Assembly: GCF_000430745.1 (NCBI RefSeq)
Contig: NZ_AUMP01000003.1
Location: 309,649 to 373,648 of the forward strand
DNA: 64,000 bases
Source of the DNA: Fictibacillus gelatini DSM 15865
GTDB lineage: Bacteria; Bacillota; Bacilli; Bacillales; Fictibacillaceae
Direction of reading: 5' to 3'
Shown: one piece after another, positions 18,913-26,603 of the stretch
Layout: each line of letters starts with the position of its first letter
Numbering within the stretch: the stretch's first letter is position 1
Made by a program: the position numbers and the translations under genes
Notes under the pieces: generated by a model
What the model saw: only the letters and a program-made list of their open reading frames with translations
The model's database searches: none
Told to the model about the DNA's origin: nothing

Positions 18913-20347
18913 TGAGACCATTTTATCATTAGCCCGCATTGTCGGGGACGATTATATCCTTTATCGGAAAGAGGACTTAATTGCGTATGAATGTGATGGA
19001 TTAACGCTTTATAAAGGAATGCCAAAAGCCGTTGTTTTTCCGAAAACTACTGAAGAAGTGTCACAAATAGTGAACTATTTATCCAATTGTAACATCCCAT
19101 TTATCGCCCGTGGTGCGGGGACGGGCTTAAGCGGGGGAGCGATTCCGTTTGGAGGAGAAGTCATTATTAGCCTTGTTCGAATGAAAAAGCTTTTACGTAT
19201 TGACTATGAAAATCGGCAGGCTGTTATCCAGCCGGGATTTGTCAATTTAAAATTAACGAACTCGATCGCCCATAAAGGGTACTATTATGCACCTGATCCT
19301 TCGAGCCAATATGCCTGCACGATCGGCGGAAATGTGGCAGAAAATGCTGGCGGGGCGCATTGTTTGAAGTATGGTGTAACGACGAATCACGTTCTTGGAC
19401 TGGAAGTCGTGCTGCCAAACGGAGATATTGTAGAAATTGGCGAGGAAGGGATTGCCGATCGCCCGGGATATGACTTGTTAGGACTGCTAACAGGTTCGGA
19501 AGGGACGATGGGGATCGTTACGAAGATTACCGTCAGAATTTTGAAAAATCCGGAAGGGAAGAAGACGGTGCTCGCTTATTTTGATCGCATAGAAGATGCC
19601 AGCTATGCCGTCTCCGACATTATTTCGGTCGGGATTGTTCCAGCCGCACTGGAAATGATGGATAAAACCGCAATTGAAGGGGTGGAAGCGGCGAATTTTC
19701 CTGTCGGCCACCCGAAAGATCTTGCGGCGCTTCTCCTTATTGAAGTAGATGGAATCACGGTTGGAATTGAAGACGAGATTAATGAAATTGTTGAGGTTTG
19801 CCGAAGACGTAACGTAAGAGAAGTCAAGGTCGCTAAAGATGAGGCGGAAAGAGCGAAATGGTGGGCGAACAGAAAAACAGGCTTCGGCGCAATGGGGGCC
19901 ATCTCGCCTGACTATCTCGTCCAAGACGGGGTTATTCCAAGAACAAAACTCCCGGAAGTCCTTGCAAAAATTAACGACATCAGCAAGAAATCGGGTCTCA
20001 GGATCGCGAACATTTTCCACGCAGGGGACGGCAATCTTCATCCGCTTATTTTGTTTGATGCAAAAAAGGAAGGTGAGACGGAGCGGGCGCTCGCTGCCGG
20101 ATCGGAATGTTTGAGAGCATGTGCCGAAAGCGGCGGATCGATCACCGGGGAACATGGCGTCGGCATCGAGAAAAAGGAAGAGATGCGGTTTATTTTTACA
20201 GATGATGAAATCGAAGCACAGACGAATATACGAAGCGTTTTTAATCCTCATAATCTGTTAAATCCGGGAAAAATATTTCCAAGTCCGAGCCGGTGCGCAG
20301 AAATAAAACAGGAAATTATTACAAATAGAGAGCCTGTTATCAATTAA
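18881..20347 (+). CDS. glcD: Glycolate oxidase FAD-linked catalytic subunit (GlcD)
   Basis: This 488-residue flavoprotein has the PCMH FAD domain (RGAGTGLSGGAIP, TIGGNVAENAGGAHCLKYGVT, LTGSEGTMGIV) and the C-terminal lactate/glycolate oxidase domain with FHAGDGNLHPLI and GSITGEHGVGIEKK. ATG 18881 follows GGGAGGTGAAGG, so I prefer it to the upstream ATG 18857. It overlaps glcF. The set E-F-D gives a complete glycolate oxidase that can feed glyoxylate to pucG and the glxR branch. Confidence 0.92.
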   Translation: MFRKKRKVQGDETILSLARIVGDDYILYRKEDLIAYECDGLTLYKGMPKAVVFPKTTEEVSQIVNYLSNCNIPFIARGAGTGLSGGAIPFGGEVIISLVRMKKLLRIDYENRQAVIQPGFVNLKLTNSIAHKGYYYAPDPSSQYACTIGGNVAENAGGAHCLKYGVTTNHVLGLEVVLPNGDIVEIGEEGIADRPGYDLLGLLTGSEGTMGIVTKITVRILKNPEGKKTVLAYFDRIEDASYAVSDIISVGIVPAALEMMDKTAIEGVEAANFPVGHPKDLAALLLIEVDGITVGIEDEINEIVEVCRRRNVREVKVAKDEAERAKWWANRKTGFGAMGAISPDYLVQDGVIPRTKLPEVLAKINDISKKSGLRIANIFHAGDGNLHPLILFDAKKEGETERALAAGSECLRACAESGGSITGEHGVGIEKKEEMRFIFTDDEIEAQTNIRSVFNPHNLLNPGKIFPSPSRCAEIKQEIITNREPVIN

Positions 20348-20357
20348 CGAGATAAAA

Positions 20358-20390
20358 AAAGATGGAATTCTACTGTGGAATTCCATCTTT
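20358..20390. terminator. Bidirectional terminator between glcD and the convergent gene
   Basis: AAAGATGGAATTC (20358-20370) and GAATTCCATCTTT (20378-20390) with a seven-base loop. A-run before and T-run after let it serve both converging operons. Confidence 0.85.
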
Positions 20391-20401
20391 TGCTTTTTAG
20401 T

Positions 20402-20776
20402 TTAAGCATCCGCGCGTTCAATTAAGACATCTGGCAGGCGGTTAATTTTCTTCAATACTTTCGCATCGTCTGTAATTTTCCCAAATACTTCGACAGAGCT
20501 TGCTGGTCGAATTTCGCCATTTGCGCTTACTGGAGTGGGGCCGTAAAATATGCAAAAGGCGGATCCGGGTGGCCAATAGGCAAGATCCCCTTCGTTGACC
20601 ACCTCTTGTTCATTTTCAAGCTTAACATCAGCATTGATCGAAAAATAAATTTCATCGCCCCAGAGGCTACCGCGTGATGAAATTGGGAGGCTGTTCCAAA
20701 TCTTTTCTCCCGCTGGAGTGTCATGGAGTACTCCATTTAATTGATAGTCATTGACTTTGATCTTGATTTTTTTCAA
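20402..20776 (-). CDS. Cyclophilin-like fold protein (TM1367/PF04126-type)
   Basis: This protein of about 124 residues has a cyclophilin-like beta-barrel pattern (GEKIWNSLP, WGDEIYFSI, GDLAYWPPGSAFCIFYGPTP). Members of this family have no well-defined activity. TTG 20776 is chosen because GGGGGAG sits six bases before it; TTG 20791 lies inside that site. It starts 30 bases after pucG ends on the same strand, so the two are probably one operon. A link to purine degradation is suggested by context only. Confidence 0.65.
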   Translation of the reverse strand: MKKIKIKVNDYQLNGVLHDTPAGEKIWNSLPISSRGSLWGDEIYFSINADVKLENEQEVVNEGDLAYWPPGSAFCIFYGPTPVSANGEIRPASSVEVFGKITDDAKVLKKINRLPDVLIERADA

Positions 20777-20806
20777 ATTCTTCTCCCCCAATAAAAATGT
20801 TGTTTT

Positions 20807-22051
20807 TTATATCGTTTCAACCGCGCATTTCTCGTTATCATACACATCTAACGCAGCCTGGACGGCACGGCCGGCATGAAGTTTCAGGCCATGTCGAATC
20901 AGCACTGCTTCTAGAGCGCCTAAAACGTGAAGAATGTTTTTCTTCCTGCAGCTAAAGCCCATTGTTCCTATTCTCCATATTTTTCCTTTGAGCGGACCAA
21001 ATGAGCTGGCGATTTCGATATCGAAGTCTTCAAGCAGCATCGAAAGGACGGCTTCTCCGTCAATCCCTTCAGGAATCGTTATGCATGTAACAACGGGCAA
21101 TTTATATTTGGCATTGCCGAACAGTTCTAGCCCCATCGCTTTAATTCCCTTGATGAGTGCTTTTTCATGCAATTGATGTCTTAAGAATCTTTCTTCAAGT
21201 CCTTCTTCTAATACAATGCGCAATCCTTCGCGTAAAGCGTATAACATTGAAGTCGCTTCGGTATGGTGGTTTAAACGGATCGGACTCCAATAATCCATCA
21301 GTTGGCTTAAGTCAAAATAGTTGCTGCGAATGACGGGACGCCGACGTTTTTTGTCTTCTTCTCGGTCAGCAAGGCCTCTTTCAATTTTCTTTCGTTCCAA
21401 TAAAATGGATTCAATTCTTGAATTAAACGTAATCGGAGCCATTCCAGAGGGGACGGATAAACATTTTTGCGTGCCGCCTATGCAGGCATCGATTTTCCAT
21501 TCATCTACTTTTACATCAGTGCCGCCAATTGAGGCAACTGCATCAACAACAAAAAGAACGTCCATATCTCTACAAGCTTCCCCGATTTCTTTTAAAGGCT
21601 GCATGCGTCCAGTTGATGTTTCACCGTGTACCATCGCTACAATCTTTGGTTTCACCTTTTTAATTTCTTCAATTACATCATGAGGCTGAAAAACTTCTCC
21701 CCATTCCGTTTCCATTGTAACGACTTCGGCATCATACCGCTCGGCGATTTCGGTAAGGAGATGGCCGAACCGTCCATAGATTGGCACAAGCACTCGATCA
21801 CCGGGTTCAATAATGCTACATAAAACAGCCTCGATTCCTGCTCTTGATGTGCCGTCGATAGGAAAGGCCCAATAATTATTCGTTTGAAACAATTTCCTGA
21901 GCATTTCCATCGTTTCATTCATCATATTTGTAAACTCCGGATCAAACTGCCCTAATATCGGAGTAGACAATGCCCTGAGGACACGTGGCTCTGCTTCAAC
22001 AGGACCGGGCGTCATAATCGTTCGCAAAGAAGTACTTAAATCTCTATACAT
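20807..22051 (-). CDS. pucG: (S)-ureidoglycine--glyoxylate aminotransferase PucG
   Basis: This 414-residue class V PLP aminotransferase matches B. subtilis PucG along its length: TIMTPGPVEAEPRVLRALSTP, FPIDGTSRAGIEAVL, VHGETSTGR, PLP lysine in GGTQKCLSVPSGMAP, RLNHHTEATSMLYALREG. It moves the amino group of ureidoglycine to glyoxylate, linking allantoate breakdown to glycine. ATG 22051 is preferred because AAGGAGAGG is eight bases upstream; TTG 22057 is too close. Divergent from the next plus-strand gene. Confidence 0.93.
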   Translation of the reverse strand: MYRDLSTSLRTIMTPGPVEAEPRVLRALSTPILGQFDPEFTNMMNETMEMLRKLFQTNNYWAFPIDGTSRAGIEAVLCSIIEPGDRVLVPIYGRFGHLLTEIAERYDAEVVTMETEWGEVFQPHDVIEEIKKVKPKIVAMVHGETSTGRMQPLKEIGEACRDMDVLFVVDAVASIGGTDVKVDEWKIDACIGGTQKCLSVPSGMAPITFNSRIESILLERKKIERGLADREEDKKRRRPVIRSNYFDLSQLMDYWSPIRLNHHTEATSMLYALREGLRIVLEEGLEERFLRHQLHEKALIKGIKAMGLELFGNAKYKLPVVTCITIPEGIDGEAVLSMLLEDFDIEIASSFGPLKGKIWRIGTMGFSCRKKNILHVLGALEAVLIRHGLKLHAGRAVQAALDVYDNEKCAVETI

Positions 22052-22305
22052 GCTCAATTCCTCTCCTTATCCTATTTATCTGTCTTATAATAAATAAAAC
22101 CCTCTCCTTTTTTGAGAGGTGGATTGATCTTTAACCGATCTACTTTTTTATGCTTATTTTAGTAGATATGGGAGGTCGAGTCATTGTTTACTGTGGACAA
22201 TAATCGCTCTATTCAACCATGCACGATGTACAAAATGCAAAACATTAAGTTTGTCAGTAATTTTTGTTATAATGGTAAAAAACATCGTTTAAGGAAGTGT
22301 TTCTT

Positions 22306-22500
22306 TTGTTTGAACTTTACTTTCCAGAAGATAAAACGGAATATATTCCGGCGGTGGGCATTCTTATCGTTTTCATTATTCTCGCGGTGGTTGTCTGGCG
22401 TTTTTTTAAATGGCACCATCAAAAGGAATTGACGAAATTAGGCGAACTTGAGGCTAAAATAAAGGAAGCACAGTCAAAGAATGATCAATCTCATAGCTGA
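22306..22500 (+). CDS. Small single-pass membrane protein
   Basis: This 64-residue protein has one hydrophobic segment (residues about 12-32, VGILIVFIILAVVVWRFF) followed by a charged helical tail (KLGELEAKIKEAQSK). TTG 22306 is preferred since AAGGAA lies eight bases upstream; GTG 22297 touches that site. A TATAAT (22268-22273) precedes it. No function recognised. Confidence 0.55.
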   Translation: MFELYFPEDKTEYIPAVGILIVFIILAVVVWRFFKWHHQKELTKLGELEAKIKEAQSKNDQSHS

Positions 22501-22517
22501 TACATAAGAAAATTCGA

Positions 22518-22546
22518 TTGACAATTTTGGAAGATTACGTTATGAT
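22518..22546 (+). promoter_or_regulatory. Sigma-A promoter of the yybP-ykoY riboswitch / terC unit
   Basis: TTGACA (22518-22523), 17-base spacer, TATGAT (22541-22546). Near-consensus and placed to start the RNA just before the riboswitch. Confidence 0.85.
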
Positions 22547-22561
22547 CAAGATAATTAAATG

Positions 22562-22724
22562 AATAGTGATTCCCAAAGGGGAGTAGCTCTTGCAATAAAG
22601 TCGTCATTACGGGACTTGGGTCCTCGGCTTTATTGGCAATGTTGATTGTTAGCGAGACCTTTGCCAGTGTTTGGTGAAGGTTTTTTTTGCGCCTTTACCA
22701 ATACATATGGTAAAGGCGTTTTTT
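22562..22724 (+). ncRNA. yybP-ykoY manganese riboswitch with terminator
   Basis: The leader has the class landmarks: AAAGGGGAGTAGCT on the 5' side (22575-22588), a variable arm, then AGCGAGACCTTTGCC on the 3' side (22651-22665). It is followed by an expression platform with hairpin CGCCTTTACC (22690-22699) / GGTAAAGGCG (22709-22718) and TTTTTT. In this class Mn2+ binding stops terminator formation and turns on Mn2+ export genes. It precedes a TerC-family gene, which is the known Bacillus arrangement. Confidence 0.92.
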
Positions 22725-22770
22725 ATTGGTTTTAGACCAATAAGGGAAAAATTAAAGAGAGAAGGGGATA

Positions 22771-23460
22771 ATGAAAATGGAATTTTTGATCGCTTTACTT
22801 TCGATTGTGATGATTGATTTAGTTTTGGCCGGAGACAATGCGATTGTCATTGGATTAGCCGCAAGAAATTTACCGAAACACCAGCAGAAAAAAGTTATCA
22901 TATGGGGTACGATTGGGGCCATCATCATTCGGGCTGCGGCAACAATTGCTGTCGTATGGCTATTGGAAATCCCCGGGCTGCTTCTTGCAGGCGGACTGAT
23001 TTTAATCTGGATTGCCTATAAACTATTAACCGAAGAAAAAGATCACGAGGTTAAAGCCGGGAAAAATACGTGGGCTGCGATCCGCACGATCATTATTGCC
23101 GATGCGGTTATGGGGCTTGACAATGTTCTTGCTGTTGCGGGTGCGGCGCACGGAAACTTTCTTCTCGTTATTATCGGACTGGCGATTTCCGTTCCGATTG
23201 TCGTCTGGGGAAGCACAATCATTTTAAAATGGATGGAGCGTTTTCCGATTATCATTACAATTGGAGCCGGAATCCTGGCGTGGACGGCTTCAAAAATGAT
23301 CGTGAAAGAACAATTTGAATTCATGAAAAATCTTTTTGACAATCCTTTTATTAAATACGGGTTTGAAATTGTAGTAGTAGCTGCTGTTGTATTGGTTGGG
23401 TACTTGAAAAAACAAAAGGGAAAAGAAAAGGGAGAAGAGGTTCGAGAGCACATTCAATAA
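22771..23460 (+). CDS. TerC-family membrane protein, manganese exporter (MeeY/MeeF-like)
   Basis: This 229-residue integral membrane protein has about seven helices and the TerC motifs VMIDLVLAGDNAIVIGLAARNLP near the N-terminus and IADAVMGLDNVLAVAGAAHGN in the middle. The acidic residues in these motifs are typical. Riboswitch-controlled B. subtilis relatives (YkoY/YceF) export Mn2+ to load secreted enzymes. ATG 22771 follows GAAGGGG. Control by the upstream Mn2+ riboswitch supports the substrate. Confidence 0.88.
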   Translation: MKMEFLIALLSIVMIDLVLAGDNAIVIGLAARNLPKHQQKKVIIWGTIGAIIIRAAATIAVVWLLEIPGLLLAGGLILIWIAYKLLTEEKDHEVKAGKNTWAAIRTIIIADAVMGLDNVLAVAGAAHGNFLLVIIGLAISVPIVVWGSTIILKWMERFPIIITIGAGILAWTASKMIVKEQFEFMKNLFDNPFIKYGFEIVVVAAVVLVGYLKKQKGKEKGEEVREHIQ

Positions 23461-23466
23461 TGTTGT

Positions 23467-23495
23467 GCAAAAGGTCCAATTTAATGGGCCTTTTT
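23467..23495 (+). terminator. Terminator after the terC-family gene
   Basis: AAAAGGTCC / GGGCCTTTTT hairpin with one G-U pair followed by T-rich sequence. Confidence 0.7.
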
Positions 23496-23614
23496 ATTGT
23501 GTGCAAATATAAAAATGTTGGGAAAATAATTACTATATTTTAGTAGATTTGTATGGTAAACTATAATGTGAAATGGTGAGCAAATAAATCCCTATGTTGA
23601 AGGGAGATGAATGT

Positions 23615-24028
23615 TTGATGAATGAACTGCACACTAAACCGATTATTTTGTTTGATGGGGTTTGCAACTTATGCAGCGGCATCGTTCAATTCATTATTAA
23701 GCGAGATCCTGATGGGAAGTTTTTATTTGCCCCTTTACAATCGAAGGTCGGAAAAGTATTACTTGAAAAGTTTAACTTACAGGATCATCCAATCGATAGT
23801 TTTGTGTACGTCAAAAAGAATGAACATTATGTAAAATCGACAGCCGCGCTTCATGTAGTGAAAGATCTTGGAGGTTGTTGGAAGTTGCTTTATCCATTGA
23901 TCATTATCCCACGGTCGGTTCGGGATAAGGTTTATGATTGGATTGCGAAAAATCGTTACAAATGGTTTGGCCAAAAAGAATCGTGCATGGTTCCCGATTC
24001 TTCAATTATAGAGCGGTTTTTAGATTAA
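23615..24028 (+). CDS. DCC-family thiol-disulfide oxidoreductase-like protein (DUF393)
   Basis: This protein of about 137 residues has the family motif ILFDGVCNLCSGIVQFIIKRDPDG, with the CxxC in a thioredoxin-like position. Partner and function are unknown in the family. TTG 23615 sits eight bases after AAGGGAG; ATG 23618 is nearly as good. Single gene between the TerC gene and an MBL hydrolase gene. Confidence 0.75.
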   Translation: MMNELHTKPIILFDGVCNLCSGIVQFIIKRDPDGKFLFAPLQSKVGKVLLEKFNLQDHPIDSFVYVKKNEHYVKSTAALHVVKDLGGCWKLLYPLIIIPRSVRDKVYDWIAKNRYKWFGQKESCMVPDSSIIERFLD

Positions 24029-24124
24029 TGTCTTTTGTTAAAAGACTTTAAACTGGTAATGCAAATTTCAAAAGATGTTAAAAATAACTCTGCCCGTTTA
24101 TGAAAAGTAAGAAGGTGAATCATC

Positions 24125-25066
24125 TTGGCACAAAAACGTTATGAAAATCTCGATCAAATCAATACGATTCGATCAGCGAAAGAACTTTTGCGCTGGCGGA
24201 AAGAGCGGAGAGGGAAAACGAAGGACCTGTCATTCGTCGTTCCCCATGATGAAGACATTGACATCGCTTTTTTGCAAAATAATAGGACAGAAATGACGAT
24301 TACATGGATCGGTCATTCAACATTTCTTTTGCAAATGAATGGTCTTAATATTTTAACCGATCCGGTCTGGGCGAATCGGATGGGATTTGATAAAAGGCTA
24401 AGCCGGCCCGGGATTCCGATCATTGATCTTCCCCCAATCGATCTGGTTCTTATTTCACATGGCCATTACGATCATTTGGATTTTTATACGTTAAGAAGAA
24501 TTTCCGGCGAGCCGCAATTCTTTGTCCCTGATGGATTGCTCGGTTTAATGAAAAGAAAAGGCTATAAGAAGGTCCGTGAATTTTCATGGTGGGATTCCTT
24601 TACTATCCAAAATCTAACGTTTACGTTTGTTCCGGCCCAGCATTGGACGAGAAGAACGCTCTGGGATACGAACACGTCCCACTGGGGCGGCTGGATCATT
24701 GAACAAAAGGGTGGAAAGACGATTTATTTTGCCGGAGACAGCGGGTATTTTCGCGGATTTAAAGAAATCGGGAAACGATTTTCGATTGATTATGCATTAA
24801 TGCCGATCGGGGCGTATGAACCGGAATGGTTTATGTCTCCTCAACATGTCAATCCCGAAGAAGCGGTGCGAGCATTTTTGGATGTAAAGGCGAAATGCTT
24901 TATCCCGATGCATTATGGCGCCTTTCGATTAGCCGACGATACGCCCAAAGAAGCTTTAGAGCGGGTGAAATCCGAGTGGGAACGGCTTCGTCTTCCAAAC
25001 GAACAATTAAACATCTTAAAATTAGGGGAAATCTTTCGACCAGATCTATCTCATAAAAATACATAG
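24125..25066 (+). CDS. MBL-fold metallohydrolase, NAPE-PLD/UlaG-like
   Basis: This 313-residue metallo-beta-lactamase-fold protein shows the metal motif SHGHYDHLD, then AQHW, FAGDSGY, and the final histidine in FIPMHYGAF. The opening ITWIGHSTFLLQMNGLNILTDPVW is typical of the Lactamase_B_2 branch that includes bacterial NAPE-PLD-like and UlaG-like enzymes. Substrate unknown. TTG 24125 follows GAAGGTGA. Overall family secure, function open. Confidence 0.8.
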   Translation: MAQKRYENLDQINTIRSAKELLRWRKERRGKTKDLSFVVPHDEDIDIAFLQNNRTEMTITWIGHSTFLLQMNGLNILTDPVWANRMGFDKRLSRPGIPIIDLPPIDLVLISHGHYDHLDFYTLRRISGEPQFFVPDGLLGLMKRKGYKKVREFSWWDSFTIQNLTFTFVPAQHWTRRTLWDTNTSHWGGWIIEQKGGKTIYFAGDSGYFRGFKEIGKRFSIDYALMPIGAYEPEWFMSPQHVNPEEAVRAFLDVKAKCFIPMHYGAFRLADDTPKEALERVKSEWERLRLPNEQLNILKLGEIFRPDLSHKNT

Positions 25067-25117
25067 TTTGCCGATGTTTGGAAAACATGAATAGTAAAAG
25101 CGAACAGGGTGATGAGG

Positions 25118-25741
25118 ATGGGACAGTTCGAGTTTGAATTTTCCTCCACTATGAAAGAGCAATTGAAAGAAAACATTATTCATATTAAGGGGAAGATGGA
25201 TGATATTTTAGAGTCGCTCGATCAAAGAGATGAATGCACATTATGTAAATTTGAGGAAATTCAAAAGAAGTTATTTGAAATTCAATCAACGGCGGCTTCT
25301 TATTATTTAAAAGCTTATTTATCCCCATTTACGGATTCATACATCGTCATTACAACAGCTATTCAGCATCTATCCAGTAAGAGGCACGGGGCGTTAATCG
25401 TTGTTGAACGAAACGACCCGGTAAATCCGTTGATTCATCCCGGCACGCCAATCGGGGGAGCATTATCCTTTTCCTTAATCGAGTCGATTTTTTATCCTGG
25501 CAGCCCTCTTCATGACGGAGCCGTATTAGTACAGGGCAACCAAATCGTCTCAGCAGCTAATGTTCTTCCTCTATCCCAATCGTTTTACGGCGAGCGAAAA
25601 CTTGGAACGCGCCACCGGGCGGCTCTCGGGCTATCCGAAATGAGCGATGCATTAATATTAGTCGTATCTGAAGAAACCGGGAGAACATCTTTTGCATTAG
25701 ATGGAACGTTATATCTTTTTACGCCGAGCTATGACATGTGA
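25118..25741 (+). CDS. cdaS: Sporulation diadenylate cyclase CdaS
   Basis: This protein of about 207 residues makes c-di-AMP from two ATP. It has an N-terminal helical regulatory part (YojN-type, residues 1-60, DILESLDQRDECTLC) and a DAC domain with LHDGAVLVQGN (DGA motif) and GTRHRAALGLSE (RHR motif). No membrane segment is present, which separates it from CdaA. In B. subtilis CdaS acts in spores. Start between GTG 25109 and ATG 25118 is uncertain; the latter is better spaced from GGGTGA. Confidence 0.88.
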   Translation: MGQFEFEFSSTMKEQLKENIIHIKGKMDDILESLDQRDECTLCKFEEIQKKLFEIQSTAASYYLKAYLSPFTDSYIVITTAIQHLSSKRHGALIVVERNDPVNPLIHPGTPIGGALSFSLIESIFYPGSPLHDGAVLVQGNQIVSAANVLPLSQSFYGERKLGTRHRAALGLSEMSDALILVVSEETGRTSFALDGTLYLFTPSYDM

Positions 25742-25758
25742 TATTTGGAGGTATCGAT

Positions 25759-25944
25759 ATGGGAGCCATTGAAAGAAACGGCCATATGTTTGAAGTGGAG
25801 TACAGCATTCTTCTTCAAAAAGGCGGTGTCCACGTCTATAAGGATGGAGAATTTTTAAAAGAATTGGAGTTCACATTTTCAGGCAACCAGCCTGATCCCG
25901 AACAAATTGAACAATTGGTGAATTCGTATTTTGAAGAGCGCTGA
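25759..25944 (+). CDS. Small conserved Bacillaceae protein (DUF5370-like)
   Basis: This 61-residue acidic protein (MFEVEYSILLQKGGVHVYKDGEFLKELEF) looks like a short beta-sheet domain with no membrane segment. ATG 25759 follows TTGGAGG. It starts 18 bases after cdaS and is probably in the same transcript, with a terminator after it. No function known to me; family name from memory. Confidence 0.6.
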   Translation: MGAIERNGHMFEVEYSILLQKGGVHVYKDGEFLKELEFTFSGNQPDPEQIEQLVNSYFEER

Positions 25945-25950
25945 TGTAAG

Positions 25951-25987
25951 AGGAGCTATTCATTAAAGAATAACTCCTGATTTTTTT
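25951..25987 (+). terminator. Terminator after the cdaS unit
   Basis: AGGAG-C-TATTC / GAATA-A-CTCCT stem with a six-base loop followed by seven Ts (25981-25987). Confidence 0.8.
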
Positions 25988-25988
25988 A

Positions 25989-26459
25989 TTAGCTTTTTAT
26001 ACCCGCTTGTTCAATGATACGCTTCATTGCCTGAATTTGCCCTAAATGCATCGCCTCATGCATCAGGCTGAAACCAGCTAATTCCCCGAATGTTTCTTGT
26101 CCTAAAAATGGCTTTTCAAGTTTTTCATTAAATCGTTCTGCAGGAATTTGCTTGATGCGTTCTAATTGTTCCTTCAATTGTGAAATGAGTTCACTTACTT
26201 GTGGAACATCATCTTTCCAATCTGCCGGTTTAGTCCCGTTTCCGAATTGTTCGATATATTTTTCCGGGAGATGTGCTGATTTCTTCGGAAAGCCGAACAT
26301 AAATTGTTCTGTCACTGTCAATACATGGCCGATATGCCAATGGATCGTGTTATTAAACCCTTCAGGTTGAACATTGGCTGTTTCCTTTGAAATTGCTTCA
26401 ACATTTTTTAAAAAATTGCCTCTTGTCGTTTCAAATTGCTTAAAGATCAAGTCGCTCAT
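25989..26459 (-). CDS. DinB-fold (YfiT/DinB_2) putative metal-dependent protein
   Basis: This 156-residue four-helix-bundle protein has metal-type histidines in IHWHIGHVLTVTEQF and MHEAMHLGQIQAMKR. Relatives include DinB proteins and bacillithiol-transferase (BstA-like) enzymes. The particular reaction is unknown. ATG follows AGAAAGGAGAA. Divergent from topB. Confidence 0.75.
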   Translation of the reverse strand: MSDLIFKQFETTRGNFLKNVEAISKETANVQPEGFNNTIHWHIGHVLTVTEQFMFGFPKKSAHLPEKYIEQFGNGTKPADWKDDVPQVSELISQLKEQLERIKQIPAERFNEKLEKPFLGQETFGELAGFSLMHEAMHLGQIQAMKRIIEQAGIKS

Positions 26460-26603
26460 TATTATTCTCCTTTCTTATTTCTTCCCTTTTACTATATCAA
26501 AATTTCGACCGTGGTATAAGTTTTAAGATTCATAGAGATCGATGAATAAACTCGTGATAGAATAGGTTTAGAGATAAATTTTAGACGGTTAAAGGAGTTT
26601 GAA

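Noticed and set aside
22184..22432. 82-codon frame before the small membrane protein
   Set aside because: It has a fair ribosome site, but its later part is a shifted reading of the 22306-22500 gene and the product shows no domain.
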